DNA from: Chenopodium formosanum
Taxonomy: Eukaryota > Streptophyta > Magnoliopsida > Caryophyllales > Amaranthaceae
Direction of reading: 5' to 3'
Assembly (NCBI GenBank): GCA_024500155.1
Contig: CM044871.1
Location: 74,074,402-74,138,401, forward strand
Length of the DNA: 64,000 nt
The notes below the pieces were generated by a model, which saw only the letters and a list, made by a program, of their open reading frames with translations, ran no database searches and was not told where the DNA came from. Below, piece by piece: positions 11,080-22,221 of this stretch. Every line of letters begins with the position of its first letter. Within the stretch, counting starts at the first letter, position 1. The translations under genes and the position numbers were made by a program.

Positions 11080-12138
11080 AAGATAATTGCCCAATTATCT
11101 GAAGTGATTTCTTAAGTGGTCTCTTGATTTTCTTATGTGATCTTAATTTCCTTAAGTGATCTTTCTTTAATTTTTGAGTGATTATTCTTCTTTTTTGAAA
11201 ACTTTCTTAAGTGGTATCTCTCTCTTGTTCTAGCATTTAGTAACTCTTTTTCCTAAGCTAATTTCTTTTTTATGTGATCGAGCATCTAGCATTTAGTAAC
11301 TCTTTTTCCTAAGCTAATTTCTTTTTTAAGTGATCTTTCTTAAGTTGTCTTTTTTTTTTTTTTTTTTTTTATGTTAAGTGACCTTTATTAAGTGGTCTAT
11401 CTCAATGATCTTTCATAAGTGGCCTCTCTCTCTCTCTTTTTTTTTTTGACGGAATAAGTGGCCTCTCTCTCTCTCTCTCTCTAGTCTATTAATAGGTTGT
11501 TTCTTAAGGAATAATTATCTTGATTTTCTTAAGTCGTTAGTTAGTTTTACTTCGTATAAAACAATGGTTTCAACAATTGTTTATTGTAATTGATTTCAGT
11601 TTATCCACGCTATGGAAATTCTGAATTGATAACAAAATTTGATTTGGAATATAACAAATGTAATCTATTTGGGTTTGACGTCGACTAATATAAGTTGACA
11701 TGATTTTAAATTGGTTTGTGTCTAACTTGATATGAATTTACTTAGACTATGATAGGCTCGTGGTCTTCAAAATTTGAAAAATGTTACTTGTTTTAAGAAT
11801 GGTTTTGTAAAGAATAAAAAGGAACACCTTAAACGGTTTCTTTCTTTCTTACCCTCTCCTAAGCTAATTGCCATAAGATTCTCTCCTAAACTAATTTTCC
11901 TTAATTGCCCTAAATTTCTCCCCTAAGCTAATTGTGTGCCTTGATTTTCTTAAGTTATCATTCTTTTCTTTAGTAATCATTCTTCTTCTACTTGAGTGAT
12001 TTTTCTTCTTAAGTGATATTCATAAGCGGTCTCTCTATCTTTTTGCATTTTAGTAACTTTTTACTTTTTTAAGTGATATTTCTTAAGTTGTCTTTCATTT
12101 TTTATGTTAAGGGACCTTTCTTAAGTGGTCTATCTCAA
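11080..12138. repeat. TC-rich 'taagctaattgccc / aagtggtctctc' array, left part
   Basis: Imperfect tandem copies of phrases such as 'taagctaattgccct', 'cttaagtgatctttctt' and 'aagtggtctctctctc' fill this part. The same phrases continue at 33548-34965 on the other side of the inner Helitron, so the array was continuous before that insertion. It includes poly-T and (TC)n tracts. No gene is present. Confidence 0.75.
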
Positions 12139-12140
12139 TC

Positions 12141-14464
12141 CCTACCCTATAAAAGCCGGGGATCACAAATAAGAGATTCAACTAAAATGAGGGATTGCTT
12201 ATGAACAGTGCACGGGCGAATTTGCCCCTGTATTTTGTTCCTCAAAATCCTTATCTACAGTGGCGTGGCTATATTGCCCTCCAAATGTTTTGCATGTGTC
12301 TGCCACGTGGTGGAGGAGAAATGAGTGCTGCCTAAATGTTTGCATGTATTTGGGCACCTGGTGGGACACTGATCTGCTCTAGCTGAATTAGTTGCAAGGT
12401 TGTACCTGATAATTGCAAACTTTTATGAGATTTATATATTAATGCATTGCTAATTTATTGTTAGCTGTTTCGTTATTATTGTATACATTTGATCAAGCTG
12501 TTGTTGCGCCATTGTATTTGTTGTAGTCGCTGCTAATTAGCTGGTGTAATTTTTGTAGTTGGCATTTCGTTTAGTTAATTGCAGTCTTTTATACGATCTA
12601 ATTGCCAAATTATTGTTGGGTTATTGGTGCAGATTTGTGTTTGTTGAGCTTTGTGTTATGAATGTTGATCTATTATAGGTTAATTGCCAATTTATCTTGC
12701 TTTTGATGATTGGTGGTTTTAAAATTAATTGCAGGCTTTTGTACGATTTAATTGCCAATTTATTGTTGGGCTATTGTTACAGATTAGTTTTGCTGAGCTA
12801 TTTAGTTATTAATGTTGCCTTATTATAAGTTAATTGCCAATTTATAGGGTCATTGTTGGCCTATTTCACCGCTTTCTTGATTTTGTTGGATTGAACATTG
12901 TTATTGTTAGTCCTTCGCTTTGCTATTTGTTAATGCAACCATTATTTTAAATCAGAATTAAGTTGGATGAAGCAAGGTATGTGTTCATGCAATTATGAGT
13001 GATTGATGTTATTTAAGGGGGTTCATTTGTTTATTTATTATGATGTTGTTATTAACTTCTAATATATTGCTTATAATATGGTTTGCCTTGCTGACCTTCT
13101 TTTTTGATTTTTAGTATTTCATTGTTTATAGTGATATCTTTGGGATTTGTTGATGAGGCACCTTATAGCCAATTGGTTTTCCTTATTGTCCAGCGGGTAA
13201 GAGTGATCTCTTTTTAAAAAACTAATATGGAGTGTTGGGTTGTGAGATTGCTGGCGCATGCTTTGTAAAGTGGAAAATGTAGCTGGCTTTTTCGATTTTT
13301 TTTTTTTTTTTTTTTTTTTTTGTGGCCTTGGGTGTGTTTACTCTTTTGCTTTATTGTGATTATATATATCATAGCATAAATATATGGCCCTTTGCTTGTT
13401 TTTCTTCATCAATCTATTTATATTTACAGAGCTCAATTTCATGGAGATTACATTAGAGGTAATGTTCATTTAGATCTAAATATGGTTGTTGGTAGTAAGC
13501 ATTCTTGCAATTATGGATCATAGTCCTTTCATTTTACTGACTTTGGAAATGAAACGTTTATGATATTCCTTGACAAACATTCTCACAGATTATGGACACA
13601 GCAACACTCTTCCATTCCACTTGTGAAGTTGATGAATGTAGACTTGAAGAATTTTTTGACATGCCTGATGGATGAAAACAGAACATTTGTTGCTTCACTT
13701 GCCATGGGTACCTTGGTTTATGTTCTCATGAGTATGTGCAGTTTTTTTGTGTTGGCCTTTGATTCACTGACCTGCACTTATATACTGTTGATGATTTGTT
13801 GTGTAATCTGGCTTAGTATTCATGTTTTAATACTTTTACATTTAAAGCTTGGTTTATGGTAGAAGTATTGAAATGCTTTTGGGTTTTGTTGCAGAGTTAT
13901 GATCTTGCAGTGGGTGGAGATGCAGCTGGTCCTGTAAGTGATTAGCTTTTTTTTTTTATATATATGCTTACATTTAGGTTTATTCACTGTTCTTGCTTTC
14001 CGTTCTACTTAGCTATTAGCATTATTGAAAACCATGGTTATGTATGTTGTGAGTGATTAGGCTGCTTGTTCTGTGCTTTATAAGTTGATCGATGTGATTT
14101 GTTTGAGGTGTTGTTGTGTGTTTTACATTAGCAGCAATTGAACATGTGTTTGTAATAATATATAAAAGGTGCTTGCTTTGGTTGTAGAGATGGAGTGAGT
14201 GTAGTGTATTGAAAAGTAATATGAAAGGTGCTTGCTTTGTTTGTTGAAGTGAGGTGAGTGTTGTGTATTGAGAACTAATTACATGTGTTGGGATGGCACA
14301 GTTGCTATGTTCTAATTTCAGTGTATTGTGTATGGATTATCCTATGTTGTTCTCTGTAACTTCTACTAGAAACTTACATAGGGATTTCTTAAGAGTATTC
14401 AGTAAGTTCTTAGATGGCCTTGACTTAGGGTTGTTTGAATAGATTTCTTTCTTAACCCATTAGC
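12141..14464 (+). other. Inner Helitron 5' region, possible non-coding/leader exons
   Basis: The first ~150 bp resemble the outer Helitron's 5' end. From 12590 to 12850 'taattgcc(a)aatttattgttggg' recurs as degenerate repeats. Short exon-like pieces with splice-like borders occur (for example 13896-13934, ending at GTAAGT). They may belong to the transcript encoding the 14465-15436 protein, but I cannot assemble them with confidence. Confidence 0.4.
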
Positions 14465-15436
14465 ATGCAAACAGGTTGCTGGGCCTCAAACTCGGAAAAT
14501 ATCTATATCTTTTTCTTCCTGCTCAAGCAAGTTGTTGAGTACCTAAAGCTTCCACCACCAGCATATTATTTGGTAGATGTCCGCAAGAACTCTGTAAAAG
14601 TTGTTTTGGAGACTATACCAGGCGTGGAGTCTGTTTATGAGGGTGGTGCATCTGAAACGGTTGGAGAATCGCGTGAAAAGGCTGCAGAGGATGATGTGCG
14701 TTCGTTGCGGATTAAATATAGTGTTCAAGTTGAAGACTTAACTTCTAAGAAAATCTGCAAGCTTGAGCGTTGTGAATTTCTGTATCAGATGAAACGCATT
14801 GAACTAGAATCTGTTGAAAGAGCTGGAAGTGAGGTGCCAGTGAAGTGGCCAGCTGTGCCTAATCACAAGAAGCGCAAGAGATATGTCTGTATTGACTACG
14901 CAGATGTTTTGCACACTCTTGCTTTGGAGACTAAAGCACGTGTTTCAGAAGTTGAGACTTTCCAAGTTAAACCAGGGAAGTTCTTGTCATGGGTTACAAT
15001 TTATGCCCACTCAATTGCCACTGGAATGGAGTGCACTTTCAGCATTGTCCATGCCTATTCTAGGGCTACCAAGCAAGATGCAGCTAAGAAGGCTGTTGAG
15101 TTCCTGCGCACTGCTTTCAATCTTGACATAATTGATCTGAAGTATGGAAATGGAGTATATGCTGGAATTAAGTGCTCGTTAGCTCGGGAAAGTTATTTAG
15201 CAGCTAAAGAGCGTGTGCTTGGGATTCAAGGTGCTTTGCATTTAGCTCCTTTTTTGGGTGAGAATGGATGTGTTACTCCTAAGTCAGCCGTGCATAAGAT
15301 ACCGTCTCCTGCTCTTCCTCCGCCACCGCCTCACAAGCCAAGAGCCAGGCCATCTTTTGGTGCTCGCTATGATTCGCAACCATCACCAGCTCCAGCTGAA
15401 CTTGATGCCTTCTTTAAGTGTAGGAAGCTTGATTGA
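14465..15436 (+). CDS. Unrecognised Helitron-borne protein, possibly dsRNA-binding
   Basis: The open frame is about 320 codons, closing with TGA at 15434-15436. I do not recognise the family. Two segments look like the last helix of dsRNA-binding domains: GESREKAAEDDVRSL (residues ~68-82) and ATKQDAAKKAVEFL (~204-217). Each is preceded by beta-rich sequence (VKVVLETIPG; WVTIYAHS and MECTFSIVHAY). This suggests two degenerate dsRBD-like modules, an inference only. The C-terminus is Pro-rich (PALPPPPPHKPRARP) and ends FFKCRKLD. The start is uncertain: the first ~15 residues may be intronic and upstream exons probable. It stays open although the replicase nearby is broken. Location is within the inner Helitron, 5' of the replicase, on the same strand. 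Confidence 0.5.
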   Translation: MQTGCWASNSENIYIFFFLLKQVVEYLKLPPPAYYLVDVRKNSVKVVLETIPGVESVYEGGASETVGESREKAAEDDVRSLRIKYSVQVEDLTSKKICKLERCEFLYQMKRIELESVERAGSEVPVKWPAVPNHKKRKRYVCIDYADVLHTLALETKARVSEVETFQVKPGKFLSWVTIYAHSIATGMECTFSIVHAYSRATKQDAAKKAVEFLRTAFNLDIIDLKYGNGVYAGIKCSLARESYLAAKERVLGIQGALHLAPFLGENGCVTPKSAVHKIPSPALPPPPPHKPRARPSFGARYDSQPSPAPAELDAFFKCRKLD

Positions 15437-16208
15437 TTGACCGTGATGCTTTGCATCGAGGGGGGGGGGGGGTTGATTTTCTGTTTTGCAGTACCATAGT
15501 GCTAGGTTTGTCTTAGGTGTTTAGATATGATGGAGGACATGCTTAGTTTGCAGTGCTTTGTATTTGGGATGGGGCTTTGTTTTGTTATTTTTGGTGCTGT
15601 GTTCCCTTTGTGTGACAGGAATTTAAATAGTGGCAATGCAACATTTTGTACTTCTTAGATATCAACTGGTTTGTATTAGCTTTGCAGTTATTCTGGGAAC
15701 AATAGCCTAGACTGGTTCTCCAGCATCTAATGTATTCTATCTGTTCATTTAATCAATGAAATTTACTTTCTGTGTCATTTTTCCCTATGCCTTTTCCAGG
15801 TTATGTGTTTATATATGATGATGCACAAATAATGTCACATGTGACCTTGATCATGCATGCTTTCATACACATTATGCTAATTACCTACTGCTGCTTCGTT
15901 GTTTTAGTTCAGCAATGGTTCAAGGAAGACCTCTTTACTTTGGTAACATGTTTGTATTTTCCAGGTTTGATAATCCTCAACTACACAGTGGCTTTTCTGA
16001 TTGTTTCCTGGAATTGCTACTGCTTGATCGTGCTTGCCAACTACAAACCACATTTAGATATCTATAGCAGCCACTATAAACCTTATTTGCTGCTTTAGGT
16101 CTCAAGCCTATATATGCGATGAGTAAATACAAAACTCCTAATACATAGTATTCAATATAGCTCTCAGCACTATTGTTTCTTCACAAGATGTGTATATGTG
16201 TGTTACAG
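15437..16208. other. Spacer/3' UTR between Helitron genes
   Basis: A G10 homopolymer occurs near 15462, just after the stop codon. The rest is transcribed-looking but non-coding sequence. Nothing else is supported. Confidence 0.4.
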
Positions 16209-17757
16209 ATCGCTGCCTGCTCTCAAAAAAATCTTTCCCAAAAACCAGGGTCAGCAAACGTTTACAGGCAATTCAGTCTATGATTGAAACACCGCCTTCC
16301 CTTGGGTATTGGATTGTTGTTGTTAAAGGTTTATGATGTTTTTTAAACTGATATTGTAGTATTGATGTTTACTGTTTGGTGATTGCTTCCATTGGACAGA
16401 GAAATAAGTGAGCCAAACACAAACGAAAATGCAGGGCCAGATTACTTACATAGTAGCTCAAGAATTGCTAACGAAGGAAATTCTAACTATGACAGTGCTG
16501 AAAACCAAGATACTACAATGCATGGTAAGCATGGTCATCTATAAACTATGTGCTTGCTACAAAATCATAGTCAAGAGCAGGAAAATAGGGTTACAATGCG
16601 CTCAATTGAAATAAATTTTGAGCACAGGATTGAATAGGGTGGATTAGCCTGCTTGCAAAAAACTCAGAAAATAAGGAACACCTCTCTAAAAAGTTTATTT
16701 GTATATATAAGGTGGTCTGGAAATAGAGTATATACTTTGATAAGTGAATGATTGATTTACAAAGCTTTTCAAATTACAAATAGAATTGAAAAATAAGGCA
16801 AATTGAAAGGGAAAATTCAGTAAAAGGGCAATGGATTGTGAATCACTTCAAAGAAACCCAAGAAGTTTGCAGCTATTCTTGTGTTTAAGCTTGACAGGGT
16901 TTGCTGATATAACAGAGGGATTGAATTGTATTTTGCAGATTTAATGTTAGTACTTGATGCCTTGGCAAGTTATATATGCTTCTAATACTTGCTTTACTGC
17001 TTAGATATTTCGGCCATTGAGTGTGATGAATGCGTGGTGCATGAAAGACCTAGCAACACCTCACGAATTAGCAAGCGACAACGAGCAATTGCATCTATGT
17101 CTCAATCTCCTGTTTCAATGAGGTTTTACTATTTGCTTGCTTGCTTCTGAGACAGTTTAGTATCTGTCTTTATACAATGTCACTGAGGTTGTTGTGTTGC
17201 ACTTTGTTCACAACTTTAGGGAAATTGGCGAGACAAGTGCACGAGGTGAGGCCAGAAATTCAAAACCAAAGAAACCACGCATTCAAAAAAAAAGTAAGTG
17301 TTTTTTAATCACAGCTCTGGTAGCTTTAGATACGTTTATTAAGATTAAAAAGTGTATCCCTTTACTAATGGCAAGTTCGATGCCAAGTAACAGACTCTTT
17401 TAAAAGGGTAATTCAATTATTGCTATTTCCATTGTTGCCTGCGAGGATTGCTATCGTTATATACGCTGCATTGCTGTTGTATGCCTTATCAATGAAAATG
17501 TTTGTTATAGCTCAAAAGTCATCTTCCCCTGTAGTGCTTGGCCCTTGCTATGATACACCTGCAGCACTGCAAGCAGGGAAGAAAAAGAAAACTCAAACTA
17601 AAAGTAAGAATTTCTGTTTATATGCTAAGCATTTTTTACATTCATTTATATTAAATCGCACAATATTTTCACATGCACTTTGCATATTGCAGAGGCAGCA
17701 GTTGTGGTTTTGAAAAAACAGACTGTCAAATTACCAAGGGTTAGGAAGCCCAGTAAG
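16209..17757 (+). pseudogene. Probable 5' exons of the Helitron Rep/helicase gene
   Basis: A series of short segments has consensus splice borders: 16209-16305, 16400-16523, about 17006-17130, then small exons ending in GTAAG at about 17294, 17604 and 17752. They encode Lys/Ser/Pro-rich, low-complexity sequence (for example KPKKPRIQKK), the kind that precedes the C..C..FCC zinc motif of plant Helitron replicases. One exon pair (16400-16523 to the next) does not keep frame, suggesting a 1-base loss. Exon borders are read by eye and tentative. Confidence 0.4.
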
Positions 17758-17842
17758 TTTCACTATATTTCTGTCTTTATGATTTAGCTATGCAGTAGCA
17801 TTCATAAGTAAATTAGACTAACATTCAATTGCCGGGAAACAG

Positions 17843-20800
17843 AACCCCCTTCTGCTGCAGTTAGCCTTAAATTACCAACAACACCTCTGAAACTGAAACC
17901 ACCTCGCTTCTGTGCACATTGCAATGCAAAAAAATTTCAGCATGAAACACTTCACTTCTGCTGTGGAAATGGGGCTATAACATTAGCCACTAATGAATAC
18001 CCCCCTGCACTATATAGACTTTTAACATCTAATGATGAAGATGCCTTGCACTTTAGAAGATATATTCGCTTGTATAATAACTTATTTGCATTTTGCTCAT
18101 TTGGTGGTGACTATAAAGCAAAAAAACACAAAGGGATTTATGTCTTTAAATTACATGGCCAGATTTATCATTACTTGCCTAATTTAATTCCTAAAGATAT
18201 AGGCCCTCGCTATTTACAACTCTATTTTTATGATGGCCATTTTGAATCGACTGCTAGGACAGAGAGTTTCCCAGAAATCAGGGCTGATATAATAGCAATC
18301 CTTATGGAAGTAACTCAGCAAAATCCATATGCTCAATTCTTTAGATCATTAAAAGAAATTGACATTCATGAAGAGACACAAATTATTATAAACAAAAACA
18401 GTGTACTTGACCAGCGTGTTTATAATGCTCCCACAACAGATGAAGTGGCTGCAATCTGGCCAGATGATACTTCATCAAGTGAGTCAAATGGACCATACAT
18501 CACTGTCAGAGGAAGGTCAGAGAAATCGCATCGTATATACCATAATTATGGTTGTTATGACCCACTCCAATACCCGCTATTATTCCTAAAAGGTGATTGT
18601 GGTTGGGGCCAAGGTCTGAAGAAAAATGATGGGCAAGTGCATCAACAGTCTCAAACAGAGGCTGACCTTGTTCTCTCTATAGCAGTGCATACAGAGGAAG
18701 ATGTTATTGCACAGGAAGCTTGTAGTGAGTTTCTTCATTGACTACCAATAGTAGTGTCCTGCCTTTAATTGTTCTCTAGAAGTATTGTTGTTGTGTCAAA
18801 ATGCTTGCTATCTTAGCACTTAAAACCATACAGCTTTTTTCAAATAATCATATCATCTATTTACTTACATTTATGTGCTGCCCTGCTTACAGGATTAGCA
18901 GATGCTGGTGGGACTTCAGCACGGCATGTTTCTCCGCTTGAATACTATGCTTACAAATTGCAATGCCGCCCAAATAACATGTTGTTACGAGCAGGCCGGT
19001 GTCTTCAACAATACATCGTTGACATGTATGTGAAGATTGAAAACACTCGTTTAGATTACTTTAGACACAATCAGCAAAAAATAAGAGCTGATTTGTATCA
19101 GGGAGTTTTGGATTCCATTCAAGATGGTGAAACAAGTGCCATTAATATTGGACGGCGCGTTATTCTGCCACTAACTTTTATCGGTGGCCCACGGGACATG
19201 AAGCGGAGGTATTTGAATGCCATGGCTTTGGTACAGTGCTTTGGAAAGCCTGATTTGTTTGTTACAGTGACATGCAATGCAAACTGGCCATAAATTAAAG
19301 ATGAATTGGCTCTTGGAGAATTGGCTCAAAACCGGCCAGATCTTGTTGCTCGTATCTTTCGAGCAAAATTGCTTTGCTTAAAGCAACAGATAATGAAGAA
19401 GCATATCTTTGGAAAAGTGGCAGCTATGATTTATGTTATTGAGTTTCAAAAAAGAGGGCTTCCTCATGCACATTTTCTCATCATCCTCAAGCCAGATTAC
19501 AAAATGAAAACACCTTCAGATTTTGACCGCTTTGTTTCAGCAGAATTGCCACCTCATAGTTCCCCATAGCTTCGGAAAATTGTAGTTAAGCATATGATAC
19601 ATGGCCCTTGTGGAGAACATAATCCAAAGTGTCCATGTATGGTTACCAAGAAAAACAACATTCTTGCGTGTAAGTATGGTTACCCCAAGAGTTTTTTAGC
19701 TGAAACAACAAATCATGATGATGGGTACCCTATGTACAAAAGAAGAGATTCTGGAGAGCGAGTCCGCATTCGAGGTGCATACCTTGAAAACCGTTCAGTT
19801 ATTCCATAAAACCCATATCTGTCTTCATTGTTTGATTGCCATCTAAATGTAGAGATATGCTCATCAATTCAAGCTATGAAATACTTATATAAGTATGTCT
19901 ACAAGGGACATGATAGGGTATCTTTCAATGTTAACGGAGAAGACCATAATTCTGTAGATGAAATAGACAGGTTCCAATCTGGTCGATGGGTTTCACCATG
20001 TGAGGCAGCGTGGCGAATCTTTGGATTTGATTTATTTGAGATGTATCCTCCTGTGCAGCACTTGCCAGTGCATCTGGAAAACATGCAGACAATTCACTTA
20101 CGAAATGACGAGCAGTTGAATTCTGATGTGCTAAATGAACGGAGGTCTAAAACGCAGCTGACATAATTCTTTAAAGCAAATGCAGCCTCTGTTGAAGGTG
20201 CGGGATATCTTTATAGCCAATTCATAGAGCACAACAGATGGGATAGCAGTGCTAAAGCATGGTTTCAAAGACGGAATAAGAACAAGGTTATTGGCCGGCT
20301 GGCAACTGTCACACCAGCAGAAGGTGAGCGTTTTTTTCCTGAGACTGCTTTTGATTAATGTGCTCAGCCCAAAGTCATTTATTGATTTACGAACTATAAA
20401 TGGAGTGGTTTGTCCCACATTTCATGAAGCATGTATTCAAAGAGGTATATTTGAAGAAGACAATGTTGTCTTCTCCTGCTTGACTGAAGCAGCTGAGATC
20501 CAAATGCCATCAGCCTTACGCCGGTTATTTGCAGCAGTGTTGGTGTTCTGCAGACCACGCAATCTAGATGCACTGTGTTTACAGTTCTACAATGACTTGT
20601 CTGATGACTACCGACATACTTTGCCTCAAAGTGAAGGACAGGTTAGGCTATTGACCATTCAGTCAATAGAACGACATTTAGAGTCTATGGGAAAATCACT
20701 AGCCCATTTCCAGCTTGAGCATTTACATGAAGAAGTGCCTGCAGAACTAAACAGGACAAAAGATATCATTGATGCATTAGATGCACCTATTCCTCAACAA

Positions 20801-22221
20801 TGTATTGATTGCAGGCAAAATCTGAACGCAGCTCAGCAAATTGCCTTTGACAAAATAATTTCTCATGTTTTGGCTCAAAAACCTGGATGTTTCTTTGTGG
20901 ATGGCCCTGGGGAACTAGGAAAACATTTCTGTACAATGCTTTATATGCAGAAGTGCGCCTCGCCGGTAAAATTGTGCTTCCAACAGCAACTTCAGGCATA
21001 GCTGCAGCAAACATACCTTCTGGTAGGACAACACATTCACGGTTTAAGATCCCTCTTGATTCTGAAATTTCTCTTGCTTGTGATGTGCCAAAACAAGGCA
21101 GCTTAGCTGCTTTGCTGAAAGAAACAGCTCTTATTATTTGGGATGAAGCTTCAATGGCACGGAAGGAAAACATTGAATCTGTAGACCTTTTGCTCCGTGA
21201 TCTGTGTGACCCAGCTTTGCCCTTCGGTGGGAAAGTCATTGTATTTGGAGAAGATTTTAGGCAAGTCTTGCCAGTTGTTCCCCAAAAAACTCAAAGAGAG
21301 GCAGTTGCTACGAGTTTAGTAAATTCACAGATTTGGCCTTGGTTAGAGAAAATGCACCTCACTGAAAACATCAGAGCCAAAGAAGATCCCACATATGCAT
21401 CATTTTTGCTGAGCTTGGGCAATGGTGAGTTGCAATCCTCTGAAAACTCTTTTGTGCAAGTGCCATCTCACATTGTCAGCTATTATCAGCCAACTGATGA
21501 GCCTATTCAACATTTAGCTGCTTCTGCATTCCCAGAATTAAACCATGCAGAATTTTCACCAGCTATTTTTAGAGAAAGAACCATTCTCACACCATTAAAT
21601 GATGCAGTGGACTCTATCAACGCTTTTCTCATTGATAAATTTCCAGGGGAACCAACTATCTACAGGAGTTTTGATAGCATACTAGATGATAACTGTGCAA
21701 TATACCCAACTGAGTTCCTAAATCAGCTAGCTCCAAGTGGCATGACTCCTCATGAACTTGTTTTGAAAGTAAATAGTCCTGTCATCTTGCTCAGAAACAT
21801 TGATCCAGCAGATGGTCTGTGCAATGGTACTAGGCTGATATGCTAGTATTTCAGAAGAAATGTCATTGTTTGTTCTATAGCTCTTGGTCATCGCCAGGGA
21901 GAACTTGTGTTCATCCATCGTGTAAACCTTCACCCTCCGTCATCTACCAAATACCCGATTCAATTTGAACGAATACAATTCCCTCTTAAGCTCAGTTTTG
22001 CAATGACCATTAACAAAGCACAGGGGAAAACATTAAGCCAAGTTCTGGTTTACTTGCCACAGCCATGCTTCTCCCATGGTCAGCTGTATGTTGCATTGTC
22101 TAGAGCCAAAAAATCCAACAAAGTGACTGTTATCACTCCGCAGCCTACTGGAAAATACACAGGAACAGTTCTCAAGAACATTGTTGCTTATGATTTTCTA
22201 CAGTTAGCTGGTATAACATAA
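17843..22221 (+). pseudogene. Helitron Rep/helicase (RepHel), decayed
   Basis: Two large exons, 17843-18724 and 18893-22221 (GTGAGT donor, CAG acceptor). Order: a Cys-rich motif (CAHCNAKKF, FCCGNG); the conserved N-terminal block (QIYHYLPNLIP, YLQLYFYD); the HUH nuclease with GLPHAHFL and the two-Tyr motif YKYVYKGHD; then a PIF1-like helicase (Walker A region at 20895-20925, IIWDEASM, DFRQVLPVVP, MTINKAQGKT, LYVALSRAK). This is the rolling-circle replicase that moves Helitrons. In-frame stops occur at 19291 (after CNANWP), 19567, 19807, 20164 and 21844. An extra T in a T7 run (20311-20317) and a lost G in the Walker A coding sequence shift the frame, and the Walker Gly before Lys is Arg. It cannot make a functional replicase, although the similarity is easy to follow end to end. 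Confidence 0.92.

Noticed and set aside
10416..12138. One single Helitron from 10416 to 33547
   Set aside because: The terminus at 10416 is a 3' end on the - strand, and 33547 is a 3' end on the + strand. Each has its own 5' partner (38715 and 12139).
13560..13862. 100-aa frame before the dsRBD-like gene
   Set aside because: The second half is low-complexity intron-like sequence. A shorter, different-frame exon around 13590-13680 looks more coding, so the frame is probably accidental.
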